Source of the DNA: JBFLYO01 sp040756745
Lineage (GTDB): Bacteria > Bacteroidota > Ignavibacteria > UBA10030 > UBA6906
Length of the DNA: 64,000 nt
NCBI GenBank assembly: GCA_040756745.1
Contig: JBFLYO010000017.1
Span: 9,092 to 73,091, forward strand
Direction of reading: 5' to 3'
In this document: positions 43,343 through 52,279 of the stretch, in pieces
Layout of the letters: the number at the start of each line of letters is the position of its first letter
Position numbering within the stretch: the first letter of the stretch is position 1
The notes under the pieces: model-generated
Seen by the model: only the letters and a program-made list of their open reading frames with translations
What the model was told of the DNA's origin: nothing
Database searches by the model: none
Made by a program: the position numbers and the translations under genes

Positions 43343-44637
43343 GGCCGGGGGCGATCCAATAGTTCGATCGTCGCATTTGATGGACGGCGTTCGCGCTGCA
43401 GTCGGGCCGCAACTGATTCGGCACTCCTCATGACACGAAGTAGATTCAATCCGGCGAGCTTCCTCAGGTCGTCGTCACTCCACCTCCGGCGCAGCAGCTC
43501 CGCAAAGAGCGACGGATAGCATGAGACATCTTCCAGACCAATGGGCATATCCTCGCTGCCAAAAAAATCTCCCCCAATTCCGACGTTATCTGCGCCGGCG
43601 ATCTTACGAATATGGTCGATATGGTCGGCAACTTGTGACAGTGTCGCTCGTGGTTTCGGACGCCGTGCCGTGAAGGCCATGCGCACACTGTCGGCTCTTG
43701 GGCCCTTGGGAAGGGCAGCCTGCTCCGCTGCAAGCGCCTCGTACCATGCCGCTACATCACGCGAGACAAAATCCGGGACGAATGTCGCCATCACAATGCC
43801 ACCGTTGTGAGGGATCCGGACGAGGATAGAATCGGGAACGTTGCGCGCGACGTCGACGAGGGCCCCGGCCGACGAATGTGAAAAGATAACCGGCGCTTCG
43901 CTGACGTCGAGCGCCTGACTCATGACGCCGGCGGATACATGTGAGAGATCGACCAGCATGCCGAGCCGGTTCATTTCGCGGATGACCTCCCTGCCGAAGG
44001 GGGTCAGGCCGTTGTGCCTCGCCGAATCGAGCGCGGCATCTGCCCAGTCGAGGGTCACGTTGTGCGTCAGAGTCATGTACCTGACACCCAGCCCGTAGTA
44101 CGCACGGAGGACGCCAAGGGAATTCTCGATCGCATGACCCCCTTCGATGCCGAGGAGGGAGGCGATCCGTCCCTGGCGGAACACCTTCTGGATGTCGTCC
44201 GCCGTCAGGGCGGGCGCGAACGTCCCGGGATACCGAGTGATAATGCGCCGCGCGATGTCGATCTGCTCGAGCTGCATTCGTGCAAAGTGACGGTCCGGAA
44301 GGTCTCCGGGAATGTACACCGACCAGAATTGCCCCCCGACCTGACCGCGCTTCAGCCGTTCTATGTCAGTGTCTCCCGGCCGCCACGAGTGCAGATCGAC
44401 GCTCTCCACATTGCCCCGCGCATTCCTGTCCTCCCGAACTCCCCACGGAAGATCGTTGTGGCCATCGATGAGGGGGACAGAACGGAGGATGCGGCGGGCA
44501 TGGGCAAGGTGGTCGTCGTCTGGGTCCCGCGCCTGGGCGGGGGCGGAAGAGATGCCGACCCCGAGCCATGCGATCACCATCAGAATACCAATGGCAAGCC
44601 GGGGAGGTCCTTCGCGCAAATCGTTCAAACACGACAT
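43339..44637 (-). CDS. membrane dipeptidase, M19 family
   Basis: 432 residues with signal peptide (AIGILMVIAWLGVGISSAPAQA). The zinc site begins PLIDGHNDLPW (His-x-Asp). Next are LLGIEGGHAIENSLGVLRAYY with the bridging glutamate, MTLTHN, VIFSHSSAGALVDVARNVPD and NVGIGGDFFGSEDMP. Renal-dipeptidase-like enzymes cleave dipeptides, including D-residue dipeptides. Exported to the periplasm. It heads a two-gene unit with the DinB gene. Confidence 0.92.
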   Translation of the reverse strand: MSCLNDLREGPPRLAIGILMVIAWLGVGISSAPAQARDPDDDHLAHARRILRSVPLIDGHNDLPWGVREDRNARGNVESVDLHSWRPGDTDIERLKRGQVGGQFWSVYIPGDLPDRHFARMQLEQIDIARRIITRYPGTFAPALTADDIQKVFRQGRIASLLGIEGGHAIENSLGVLRAYYGLGVRYMTLTHNVTLDWADAALDSARHNGLTPFGREVIREMNRLGMLVDLSHVSAGVMSQALDVSEAPVIFSHSSAGALVDVARNVPDSILVRIPHNGGIVMATFVPDFVSRDVAAWYEALAAEQAALPKGPRADSVRMAFTARRPKPRATLSQVADHIDHIRKIAGADNVGIGGDFFGSEDMPIGLEDVSCYPSLFAELLRRRWSDDDLRKLAGLNLLRVMRSAESVAARLQRERRPSNATIELLDRPRP

Positions 44638-44673
44638 TCGTCTTTCTCTCTTTCGTCACGGAACTCTCCCCCC

Positions 44674-44702
44674 CTCCCCCTCCCTTGGCAAGGGAGGGGG
44701 AG
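44674..44702. repeat. C/G-rich perfect hairpin element
   Basis: CTCCCCCTCCCTTG (44674-44687) and CAAGGGAGGGGGAG (44689-44702), a perfect fourteen-base inverted repeat, with further GAGGGGGAGAG beyond. The related pair at 53800-53861 shows it belongs to a dispersed family. It could act as a transcription terminator for the amidase gene upstream. Confidence 0.7.
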
Positions 44703-44789
44703 TGAGGGGGAGAGTCAGCTTGTGAGCTAAGGGACGGGGTTAGGGTTACGTGAGAAAACGAAAAGGTAACAGTATCTCGGACAGGACTC

Positions 44790-46454
44790 TCACCACAGCT
44801 CCGCCGTCGCCAGAAACCTCGGCGGCTTTCGGACATTGGTCGCCTGCTCAAACGCAAATGCCAGATTGATCAGCTTCTGTTCGCTCCATGCCCTGCCAAA
44901 GAACGAAATCCCGACGGGCATGCCGAACACGAAGCCGGCTGGCACTGTGACGCTGGGATATCCCGCCACCGCCGCGGCCGTGGAGCTCCCGCCGAGGAAG
45001 TGATCACCGTCGATCAGGTCTGTCACCCATCCCGGGCTTTCCGTCGGCGCTACAAGAGCGTCCAGGCGATGCTTGTCCATGATTGCATCAATCCCGCCTT
45101 TCCGTGAGAGCGTTCGGCATTTTTTTAGCGCGTCGAGATACTCCCTGCTCGCCAACGATCCTTTCGCATCGGCCTTGAGGAACGTCTCCTGTCCGAAGTA
45201 GGGCATCTCCGATTTCGCATTCTTCTCGTTGAATTCGATGATGTCGCGCAGGGTGTGAACGGGAGAAGCCGGCCCGCGGCGGTCAAGGTAGGCCTTCATG
45301 TCGGCCTTGAGCTCGTAGAGCAGTACGGTGAATTCATCATTATCAAACTTGCCAAGCGTGGGGATGTCGGCGGGATCGACCACAATCGCACCTGCATGTT
45401 GCAGGACGTCGAGTGCTCCGTTGATCACGACATCCACAGAGGGGAGGAATCCGAAATACTTGCGAACCACGCCGATCCTCGCCCCCTTCAAGCCATCCGC
45501 TGAGAGCGACCTGGTGTAATCGGCGGCGGCTTTCCCCCTCCCCTCCGCCGTCCCTTTGTCGGCCGGATCAATCCCCATGAGAGCCCCGAGGAGGATCGCG
45601 GCGTCGCGAACGGTTCGAGCCATCGGACCCGCAGTGTCCTGAGTATGGGAGATGGGAATGACACCTGTGCGGCTGACGAGCCCGACGGTCGGTTTGATCC
45701 CGACGATCCCGTTGACCGATGAGGGGCTCACGATGGAGCCGTCGGTTTCAGTACCTACGGCAGCAGTGCAGAGATTGGCCGCAACTGCGACGGCTGAGCC
45801 GGAACTTGATCCTGAAGTGTTTCTGTCCAGCGCGTATGGATTCTTCGTCAGCCCTCCGCGTCCGCTCCAGCCGCTCGTCGAATGATTCGAGCGGATATTC
45901 GCCCATTCGCTGAGGTTCGTCTTCCCGAGGATGACCGCTCCCGCTCGCCGCAATTGCTTTACGAGGAATGCGTCCTCTGCCGGCTTCCCACCCAGGAGTG
46001 CGAGCGAACCGGCCGAGGTTTCCATCCTATCTGCAGTGTCGATGTTGTCCTTGATGAGGACAGGGATGCCGTGCATCGGACCACGCGCTCCCCTCTCCTT
46101 TCGCTCCTTGTCGAGCTCCTCGGCGATCGCCAGGGCGTCCGGATTCATCTCAATGACGCTCCGGATCCCGGCGCCGTTGCGATCCACCTCTTCAATGCGT
46201 TCGATGTAGCGCTCCACGATCGATCGCGACGTCGAAGCACCTGTGGCCATTTCCTCTTGCAAGCGGCCGATGGTTGTTTCATCCAGGTCGAACGGTGAGA
46301 CATCGGCCCTGGCGCTCTCGTGCGCGGCCATACGACCGGCAGTCGTGATCGATGGGAAGGCGGCTGCGCCGATCGCTCCAGAGAGTCCTGCGGCCATGAA
46401 CTGCCTTCTACTTACTCGGAGTGACGATGCGCCGGAGTGTTTACGTGGTTTCAT
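44790..46454 (-). CDS. exported amidase-signature family hydrolase
   Basis: 554 residues with a Tat-type leader (SLRVSRRQFMAAGLSGAIGA). The Ser-cisSer-Lys triad is expected at lysine in PVLIKDNIDTAD, and serines in SGSSSGSAVAVAANLCTAAV and TETDGSIVSPSSVNGI. This is the standard amidase signature. Exported amidases of this subgroup are often annotated as peptide amidase or GatA-like; there is no GatB/C nearby, so it is not the tRNA amidotransferase. An AAGGAG site precedes the ATG. Confidence 0.9.
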   Translation of the reverse strand: MKPRKHSGASSLRVSRRQFMAAGLSGAIGAAAFPSITTAGRMAAHESARADVSPFDLDETTIGRLQEEMATGASTSRSIVERYIERIEEVDRNGAGIRSVIEMNPDALAIAEELDKERKERGARGPMHGIPVLIKDNIDTADRMETSAGSLALLGGKPAEDAFLVKQLRRAGAVILGKTNLSEWANIRSNHSTSGWSGRGGLTKNPYALDRNTSGSSSGSAVAVAANLCTAAVGTETDGSIVSPSSVNGIVGIKPTVGLVSRTGVIPISHTQDTAGPMARTVRDAAILLGALMGIDPADKGTAEGRGKAAADYTRSLSADGLKGARIGVVRKYFGFLPSVDVVINGALDVLQHAGAIVVDPADIPTLGKFDNDEFTVLLYELKADMKAYLDRRGPASPVHTLRDIIEFNEKNAKSEMPYFGQETFLKADAKGSLASREYLDALKKCRTLSRKGGIDAIMDKHRLDALVAPTESPGWVTDLIDGDHFLGGSSTAAAVAGYPSVTVPAGFVFGMPVGISFFGRAWSEQKLINLAFAFEQATNVRKPPRFLATAELW

Positions 46455-46473
46455 AGCAGGGTACTCCTTCAGG

Positions 46474-47085
46474 TCATTTCTCGTACTTCCAGTTTCGGTT
46501 TTTTCCCTGGGCGATCCAGACGACTGCGGTAGTAAGCCGCTTTTGCCTCGTTGCGTCGGTCTTTGCCTCCGTCACCCATTCAACGTATTCGCGTTTCATT
46601 GAAGGGCTAAAATTCTTGAAGACCCTGCTCGCTTTCGGATTTGCCCGGATGGCTCGCGCGAAGTACGGAGGGATCCGAAGCGGTTTCTTCCTCTTCGACC
46701 TCCTCTGCACTGGCAGCGTGGTGCCCCCTTCATTGAGCCGCATTGCCTCGCGGATGTATTTCGCGAGAATGGCTTCCGACGGGATGTCTGACAGGTTCGT
46801 CAGGCGGCCGAACTGCCCCATAGAGGTCTTGCCGATGCGGGAAAGTATTCCGTCGGGGTCGGACAGCTGGGTCGCCTTCCAGAACCCGAAGGAGCAATGC
46901 TGCTTGAACGCCGCCATACTGCAGAGGATGCCATGGTACTCGAAGTGCGGGAAACCCCATTTGATGGTCTCCTGAACCTCGGGGCATGCTCGGTGAACGA
47001 CCTTGCGGAGATGTGAAAGGATCGGCCTGGCGAACTCGGCCGACCTGGCAATGTACGCGTCGATCCGCTTGTCGGTTGATCTCAT
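46474..47085 (-). CDS. YdeI/DUF1801-family protein
   Basis: 203 residues. The N-terminal half has the DUF1801 core (VQETIKWGFPHFEYHGILCSMAAFKQHCSFGFW). The C-terminal half is a basic YdeI/OmpD-associated domain (PPYFARAIRANPKASRVFKNFSPSMKREYVEWV). Members are linked to bacteriocin or peptide tolerance in some species, but a biochemical role is not established. A second YdeI-type protein is encoded 1.8 kb away at 48905-49468. Confidence 0.8.
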   Translation of the reverse strand: MRSTDKRIDAYIARSAEFARPILSHLRKVVHRACPEVQETIKWGFPHFEYHGILCSMAAFKQHCSFGFWKATQLSDPDGILSRIGKTSMGQFGRLTNLSDIPSEAILAKYIREAMRLNEGGTTLPVQRRSKRKKPLRIPPYFARAIRANPKASRVFKNFSPSMKREYVEWVTEAKTDATRQKRLTTAVVWIAQGKNRNWKYEK

Positions 47086-47133
47086 GGGTGCGAGTCTAGT
47101 GTGAACCTTGATAATCGGCGCGTCGGCGGCGAT

Positions 47134-48531
47134 TCAGACCACGTCGTCCCGGCGCGGTGACCAGGGTGTGAGGGGTTTTTGGAATTCCTCCGCCGGCTGA
47201 AAACGGGGATGGACGTCCTTGCTCCATTGCACCTGATGGAATCCGGTGGCCGGCGATGCATCGACGGCGGCCGGAGAAAAGACGGCCGACGAATAGTAGA
47301 ATCCCCCAAGTCCGATACTATGAACCAGGACGGCCCCAGCGGGTTTCTGTTGTAGCTTCGTGACGACACGGATGGCGCCGCATGAGGGATCGGGGTTCTC
47401 ATGATTGATCGTTGGCGGCACCATGCCGCGCCGGAGCGTCAGGCACGCCGTCACGGCTTGCAGGGCGGAGGAACCTGCCCCGTGCTGTCCGAGCATCGAC
47501 TTAATCGAGTGGACATGCGTGGACGGGAAGCTTTCGCCAAACACTTCCGCAAGGGCGAGCGATTCGAGTCGGTCGTAGACGACGGATGAGGACCCGTTCG
47601 CATTGATGACCCCCACCATTTGCGGGCGCACCTCCGCTTCGGCCAGCGCTCCGCGCATCGCTCTGACTGCGGGGCGGGTATCGAGTTCCGGCCTGTCGTG
47701 GCTGTACTGACGGTTCTGGCCGGCGGAGCAGATCTGGTACCCGCCGACGCGCGCATAGATTCGAGCACCCCGCGCCCTGGCGTGCGGCTCGGCCTCAAGA
47801 AGCAGTGCCGCCGCCCCCTCCCCCAATACGTTTCCGTCCCTGTCGCGGTCGAAAGGACGGGACGCCCGACCCGGGTCGTCGTTGAAGCGCGTGGCAAGCG
47901 AATTCGATGCATTCAGCGCCGCCAGTACTTCAGGCACGACCTCGCAGTCAGACCCGATGACCAGCATGGCGTCGACCGCCCCTGCCTGGATCATCCGGAG
48001 CGACTGTCCTAGCGCGTCCAGTCCCGAGTTGCACCCCGAGGTTGTCGTGTGGATCGGCCCTCTGATATTGAAAAACGAAGAGACGACACATGCGGCTGAA
48101 TGATTGAACGCGTGAAAGGATGTGTACGGAGGAATCGAGCCGGTCCGGAGATACTGGCTGTTTAATGACATGATGGTTTCGAGATTGCCCACCGACGTGC
48201 CCACATGGACGCCAAGGCGGTCCGGATCGCATGCATCCAGGTCAATCTCCGCGTCATGCAGGGCAAGCACCGCGGCTGCCAGTGCAAGCTGCACCGGACG
48301 CGGAGTGCGCCGGGCCATCAAATCCCCGTCTGTAACGTACCGCTCCAGACGGAATGACAGAATCTCTGCGGCGATCTTCGAGGGAGAGCGTGAAGCGTCG
48401 CACAGTGTGATGGGGCCGAACCCGTGCCGCCCTTCCATGAGCGAATCCCAGAATTCGTTCCGGCCGATGCCGATGGCGCTGACGGGACCGACACCCGTAA
48501 CGACTACCGGCGTGATCTCGACTGACCTCAT
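47134..48531 (-). CDS. beta-ketoacyl synthase-like protein with altered active site
   Basis: 465 residues of the KAS II thiolase fold (PVVVTGVGPVSAIGIGRNEF at the start). The nucleophile cysteine is kept in TTTSGCNSGLDALGQ. The first catalytic histidine (usually NAHGT) is asparagine in VGVINANGSSSVVYD. In the lysine/histidine motif (usually KSM-x-GH) the sequence is IKSMLGQHGAGSS, with glutamine at the histidine position and histidine one later. The extra 40-residue tail (after GFYYSSAVF) has no known match. No acyl carrier protein or other fatty-acid gene is adjacent. It may be a decarboxylase-deficient or specialised condensing enzyme. Confidence 0.85.
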   Translation of the reverse strand: MRSVEITPVVVTGVGPVSAIGIGRNEFWDSLMEGRHGFGPITLCDASRSPSKIAAEILSFRLERYVTDGDLMARRTPRPVQLALAAAVLALHDAEIDLDACDPDRLGVHVGTSVGNLETIMSLNSQYLRTGSIPPYTSFHAFNHSAACVVSSFFNIRGPIHTTTSGCNSGLDALGQSLRMIQAGAVDAMLVIGSDCEVVPEVLAALNASNSLATRFNDDPGRASRPFDRDRDGNVLGEGAAALLLEAEPHARARGARIYARVGGYQICSAGQNRQYSHDRPELDTRPAVRAMRGALAEAEVRPQMVGVINANGSSSVVYDRLESLALAEVFGESFPSTHVHSIKSMLGQHGAGSSALQAVTACLTLRRGMVPPTINHENPDPSCGAIRVVTKLQQKPAGAVLVHSIGLGGFYYSSAVFSPAAVDASPATGFHQVQWSKDVHPRFQPAEEFQKPLTPWSPRRDDVV

Positions 48532-48673
48532 CGCTGCCCTCGCTCAGACTCTTGAAGGAATGGTTCCAATGGCCACGGAATATACGGTACATCCGGTCGG
48601 ATTTCAAGAAAAGCGGGCTGGAGGGATGTCACTGGCGGGGCACTGAGGGAATAGGCAACGGAGGTGGAGCAAG

Positions 48674-48900
48674 AGTCAGATTGAGATTGAGATTGAGATT
48701 GAGATTAAGGGGTGGAGCAGGTTAAGGGGTGAATCAGGTTAAGGGGTGAATCAGGTTGAGGGGTGGAGCAGGTTAAGGGGTGAATCAGGTTAAGGGGTGG
48801 AGCAGAGTGAAAAGCCACGCCCTTAACTTTGACCCTACCCTTACCCTTTTCCTTGACCTTGGCCTTAACCTTGACCTTAACCTCACTCTCGATCTCAATC
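48674..48900. repeat. large quasi-palindrome of six- and seventeen-base tandem repeats
   Basis: Left part: GAGATT four to five times, then about five and a half copies of AAGGGGTGAATCAGGTT or its AAGGGGTGGAGCAGGTT variant (about 48706-48811). Right part: CCTTAACCTTGAC-type hexamers ending CTCGATCTCAATC (48817-48900). The right arm read backwards begins GATTGAGATCGAGAGTGAGGTTAAGG, mirroring the left arm. The array begins four bases after the stop of the 48905-49468 gene. Confidence 0.85.
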
Positions 48901-48904
48901 TTTC

Positions 48905-49468
48905 TTATTGCACCATCCCGAACCTCTTGCCCTGTCCAGTCATCTTCAGGAAGTAGTTGAGTCGCTGCTTGAAAATCTCCGGACGGTGACGCGCACCGGC
49001 GATCCACCCGACTCGAATGCGTTTGTAGGATTCCGGAAATTTGCAGAAGTTCTCCCACACCTTCCTGTCCTTCTTGAGCGCTCTGAGGATGTCGGGCGGA
49101 ATGATCAACTTCGCCGGCTTCGCTGGCTCACGGACGTGATGACGGATTGCATCCAGTCCGGCCTTGGTCATCCTCCCGCTCCTGATCAGTCGGCGCACGC
49201 GCTCCCGGTTCATCGGTGAAAGCTTGCTCCCCGGCTTGCGCGGGCTGAACCGCTGCGCATAGCAGACGTGATCGATCGGCTTGAGGATACTGTCGATCCA
49301 CCCGAAGCAGAGCGCCTCCTCTACGGCATCGTTGTACGGGATCCTTGGCTTGCCCGAATTCTTCTTGTAGTACACCAGCCAGATTTCCTTCTCCGACCTG
49401 TGGTGCTTCTTCAACCAAGACCGGAATTGCCTGCGATCCTTGACGTAGAGTGTTTGGCCAATGTCCAT
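48905..49468 (-). CDS. YdeI/OmpD-associated family protein
   Basis: 187 residues from MDIGQTLYVKDRRQF. Family markers are WLKKHHRSEKEIWLVYYKK, ALCFGWIDSILKPID, YAQRFSPRKPGSKLSPMN, a basic centre (ERVRRLIRSGRMTKAGLDAI) and the C-terminal ILRALKKDRKVWENFCKFP with SYKRIRVGWIAGARHRPEI. YdeI proteins are connected to peptide or bacteriocin tolerance in Enterobacteria and are widespread elsewhere. The 3' end adjoins the quasi-palindrome. Confidence 0.85.
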   Translation of the reverse strand: MDIGQTLYVKDRRQFRSWLKKHHRSEKEIWLVYYKKNSGKPRIPYNDAVEEALCFGWIDSILKPIDHVCYAQRFSPRKPGSKLSPMNRERVRRLIRSGRMTKAGLDAIRHHVREPAKPAKLIIPPDILRALKKDRKVWENFCKFPESYKRIRVGWIAGARHRPEIFKQRLNYFLKMTGQGKRFGMVQ

Positions 49469-49480
49469 GCAGAATCTCGC

Positions 49481-49585
49481 AATGCGGATTGCAAATTGCG
49501 GAAAGTGGCAACAATCCTCAATTCTCAATCCTCCATTCAATTGTTTCCTCCCTACTCCATACTCCCTACTGACTTCTCCCGGCTG
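49481..49585. repeat. fifteen in-phase heptads after the MFS transporter stop
   Basis: From 49481: AATGCGG, ATTGCAA, ATTGCGG, AAAGTGG, CAACAAT, CCTCAAT, TCTCAAT, CCTCCAT, TCAATTG, TTTCCTC, CCTACTC, CATACTC, CCTACTG, ACTTCTC, CGGCTG-type end. The frame remains seven to the base that precedes the MFS stop codon. Confidence 0.8.
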
Positions 49586-50848
49586 TCAGTGCTCAAGCCG
49601 TCGTCCCCTCGTCTCCGGAAACACCCAGATCCATGCACCTGTCAGGATTGCAAACAGGGCCGCAAGTGAGATGCCGCCGCTCAGCCCATACTGGCGGGCA
49701 ATCACGGCGATCAGCACAGGAGTGAAGAACTGCACGCCGCGTGCCATGTTGAACGCGGAACCCATCGCCGTGTTCCTGATGGAGGTAGGAAAGAGTTCGG
49801 CGAAGAGCGGACCGTAACCGCTGAACATGCCCGTCCCAAACCCGACGAGAAACATGAATGCGAGTGCGACCGCAGGTGTCGCAGCAGCGACATCCCACAG
49901 CAGCGTGACCATCACCAGCCCCGCAGCCATGACGCAGGAGTAGATTGAATATGCCGGCCTTCTGCCAAGCGTGTCGGCCACCAGGCCAAATGTCAGGTAC
50001 CCGATCAGACCGCCGGCCTGTGTCACCAGCATCCAGGCCGCTGACTTGACCAACGTAAACTGCCTCTCCTGGTGGAGGTACCCCGGGAGCCAGCTGTACG
50101 TGAACCAGTAGGCCGACATGTCAAAGACCGCAAGGACGAGGGATTTTAGAAACATGTTCCTGTGCGGAGGAACGAACAACTGCAGAAACTTGCTCCTCCG
50201 GTCCTCCAGTGCGGCGACCGTTGACAATCCTCCCTCGCGAACAAGCCGGCGCCGCTCCATCCAGACATCCGATTCCGGAAGACGTTTGCGGATGAAGACG
50301 ACCAGAAGAGCCGGGAGGATCGAGAGGAAAAAGCAGGCCTTCCAGCCGATTTGCGGAGCAACGAAGCCCCCAACGATCGAGGCCAGGACGATACCGACGG
50401 GGGCGCCGGTCTGCATGACTGCGCCATATCGACCGCGCATCCGTGGCGGAAACGTCTCGCCAACGTACGTCTGCCCCGTCGCCCACTCCCCGCCGACGCC
50501 GAGACCGGTGATGATTCTGAACACCAGCAGGGCCTCAAGCGACGAGGCCAGGCCGCAGAGGAACGTCCCAATACTATAAGTAAGAATCGTCCATTGCAGC
50601 ACACTCTTTCTGCCGAACCTGTCCGAGAGGATGCCGAAGGTGACTCCCCCTACAGCCGTGGCCGCGAGCGACGCACCCAGGACGTACGACAGACCGATAT
50701 TGGAAAGATGAAGTTCCTCTCCGATCGGAATAAGGAGGAACGAAAAGAGGATGAGATCGTAGAAATCGAACACCCAGCCCGCCCAGCTCATCAACAGGAT
50801 CTCGTAGTGCTGCCGCGTCGGCTTTTGCTGTTCGCTCAGGAGCGTCAT
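49586..50848 (-). CDS. MFS transporter, metabolite:H+ symporter family
   Basis: 420 residues from MTLLSEQQKPTRQHYE, with GGAG seven bases upstream. Twelve spans; the first reads SWAGWVFDFYDLILFSFLLI, typical of the sialate/aromatic-acid/sugar-phosphate symporter groups. The loop-2/3 motif GILSDRFGRKSVL and the fourth-span GLGVGGEWATGQTYVGETFPPRMRGR are intact. Substrate unknown. It is a single gene followed by heptad repeats. Confidence 0.9.
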   Translation of the reverse strand: MTLLSEQQKPTRQHYEILLMSWAGWVFDFYDLILFSFLLIPIGEELHLSNIGLSYVLGASLAATAVGGVTFGILSDRFGRKSVLQWTILTYSIGTFLCGLASSLEALLVFRIITGLGVGGEWATGQTYVGETFPPRMRGRYGAVMQTGAPVGIVLASIVGGFVAPQIGWKACFFLSILPALLVVFIRKRLPESDVWMERRRLVREGGLSTVAALEDRRSKFLQLFVPPHRNMFLKSLVLAVFDMSAYWFTYSWLPGYLHQERQFTLVKSAAWMLVTQAGGLIGYLTFGLVADTLGRRPAYSIYSCVMAAGLVMVTLLWDVAAATPAVALAFMFLVGFGTGMFSGYGPLFAELFPTSIRNTAMGSAFNMARGVQFFTPVLIAVIARQYGLSGGISLAALFAILTGAWIWVFPETRGRRLEH

Positions 50849-50972
50849 GGCATGTCTCCGTGGACGTGCGTCGAGACCTGATGACGCAGGCGGTAAGTTG
50901 TTCGGATTCAATGAATGGCGACACGTGGTCGGATTGAGTCAGAAATGTACAATCCCGGGGGAAACAAAGCAA

Positions 50973-51006
50973 ACAGCCCGGAACAACGTGCTGTTGTCCG
51001 GGCTGT
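50973..51006 (-). terminator. intrinsic terminator of the yceI-family gene
   Basis: ACAGCCCGG-A-ACAAC pairs with GTTGT-CCGGGCTGT, one bulged base, and on the minus strand is followed by TTTGCTTTGTTT. It lies 20 bases after the stop of the 51027-51572 gene. Confidence 0.8.
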
Positions 51007-51026
51007 CGTGCAGACGGCGGGAAAAC

Positions 51027-51572
51027 TCAGGCCGCTTTGGCGGCGTCCTGCACCTTGTTGAATTCAGTCAGGATCTCGATCTTCACTTCGTTGCTCACTA
51101 CCACCCCACCCGCCTCCGTCACCGCATTCCACTGGAGGCCGTAGTCGAAGCGGTTGATCTTGCCGGTGATCTCGAATCCTGCGACCTGGCTACCACCGAA
51201 GCCGGCCACGGTGCCGTTATAGATGACTTCCAGCGTGACGGGCCTCGTGACGCCACACAGGGTCAGGTCGCCCGTGACTTTCAACTCATGATCAGAGAGC
51301 TTCTTCACCGACTTTGACACGAACGTCAGCTTGGGGTACTTAGCCGCGTCGAAGAAGTCGGGCGACTTCAGGTGCCCGTCCCGCTGTTCGTTCTTCGTGT
51401 TGATGCTGTTGACGTCCGCCTCGAAGACGATCTTCGCATCGCTGAAGTCTTCCTTTCCGGCTTCAATGGCCGCTTCATACGAGACGAAGTTGCCCGTCAC
51501 AGTGGAGACCACGAGGTGTTTCACTTTGAAGTTGACCTCGGAGTGTGTCGGATCAATCTTCCAGAGTGCCAT
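51027..51572 (-). CDS. YceI-family lipid-binding protein, cytoplasmic form
   Basis: 181 residues starting MALWKIDPTHSEVNFKVKHL without a signal peptide, so it is cytoplasmic unlike E. coli YceI. The lipocalin-like barrel carries VEADVNSINTKNEQRDGHLKS-type residues (FEADVNSINTKNEQRDGHL) and LTLCGVTRPVTLEV. Members bind isoprenoid chains and are stress-induced. An AGGAGC site precedes the start. Strong terminator behind it; transcribed alone. Confidence 0.9.
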   Translation of the reverse strand: MALWKIDPTHSEVNFKVKHLVVSTVTGNFVSYEAAIEAGKEDFSDAKIVFEADVNSINTKNEQRDGHLKSPDFFDAAKYPKLTFVSKSVKKLSDHELKVTGDLTLCGVTRPVTLEVIYNGTVAGFGGSQVAGFEITGKINRFDYGLQWNAVTEAGGVVVSNEVKIEILTEFNKVQDAAKAA

Positions 51573-51697
51573 GGTATGTTGCTCCTGTATGATGATTGAT
51601 GATGTTTGTCGATTGTGAACACCATCAATATACCATGGGGAGCTCCCCGGCACATTCACGTGTGCGAAGAAATGGTGTTACCATAGGATAACGCCGG

Positions 51698-52279
51698 CTA
51701 ACGCTTCTGGGCAAGCTCTTTGCGGATCCGGCTCAAGGACTGGGGAGTGATGCCGAGGTAGGATGCAACCTGGCCCTGGGGAACCTTTTCGACCAGCGCA
51801 GGATAGGTTTTAAGAAAGGTCAGGTATCTCTCTTCAGCCGGCACGGAAAGCGCCTCCGTGATGCGGCGGTGTGTTGCAATGTAGTTTGCTTCCAACAGGA
51901 GGCGGAAGAACCGTTCCATCTTGGGAACGTTGTCGAGCATCTGGTCCCTTGCGGCGCGCTCGAGCAGCAGGACGTCCGAGTCCTGCACGGCGTCAATGAA
52001 GTGCGTCGAGGGAGAACCGCAGAGGAAGCTCTGAAGGTCGGAGATCCACCAGTCTTCGATTGCGAACTGGACGATGTGCTCCTCTCCCTTATGATCAACG
52101 GTATACGTCCGGAGGCACCCGGCATTCACAAAGGCGAGGTTCCTGCAGATTTCCCCTTCCTGAAGCAGGAATTGCCGCTTGCGCACCTTTTTCGGCACGA
52201 AATACCGTGCGCAGAGGGCGAATTCCTCCTTTGTGAGGCGGATGCGTTTTTCAATGTGCCTCCGGAGTACTTCGTACAT
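51698..52279 (-). CDS. Crp/Fnr-family transcription regulator
   Basis: 193 residues. The cyclic-nucleotide-like barrel (about 15-120) contains LLQEGEICRNLAFVNAGCLRTY and IEDWWISDLQSFLCG. The C-terminal winged helix holds QGQVASYLGITPQSLSRIRKELAQ. There is no iron-sulfur cysteine set, so it is not a direct oxygen sensor like FNR. The ligand is unknown. This subfamily (Bacteroidota-type Crp) is common in the FCB group. Its targets are not evident here, though a Crp/Fnr-type box occurs at 20902. Confidence 0.87.
   Translation of the reverse strand: MYEVLRRHIEKRIRLTKEEFALCARYFVPKKVRKRQFLLQEGEICRNLAFVNAGCLRTYTVDHKGEEHIVQFAIEDWWISDLQSFLCGSPSTHFIDAVQDSDVLLLERAARDQMLDNVPKMERFFRLLLEANYIATHRRITEALSVPAEERYLTFLKTYPALVEKVPQGQVASYLGITPQSLSRIRKELAQKR

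Noticed and set aside
48674..48900. CRISPR array at the tandem repeats.
   Set aside because: Units are 6 and 17 bases, adjoin each other, and have no unique spacers of constant length; there are no cas genes.
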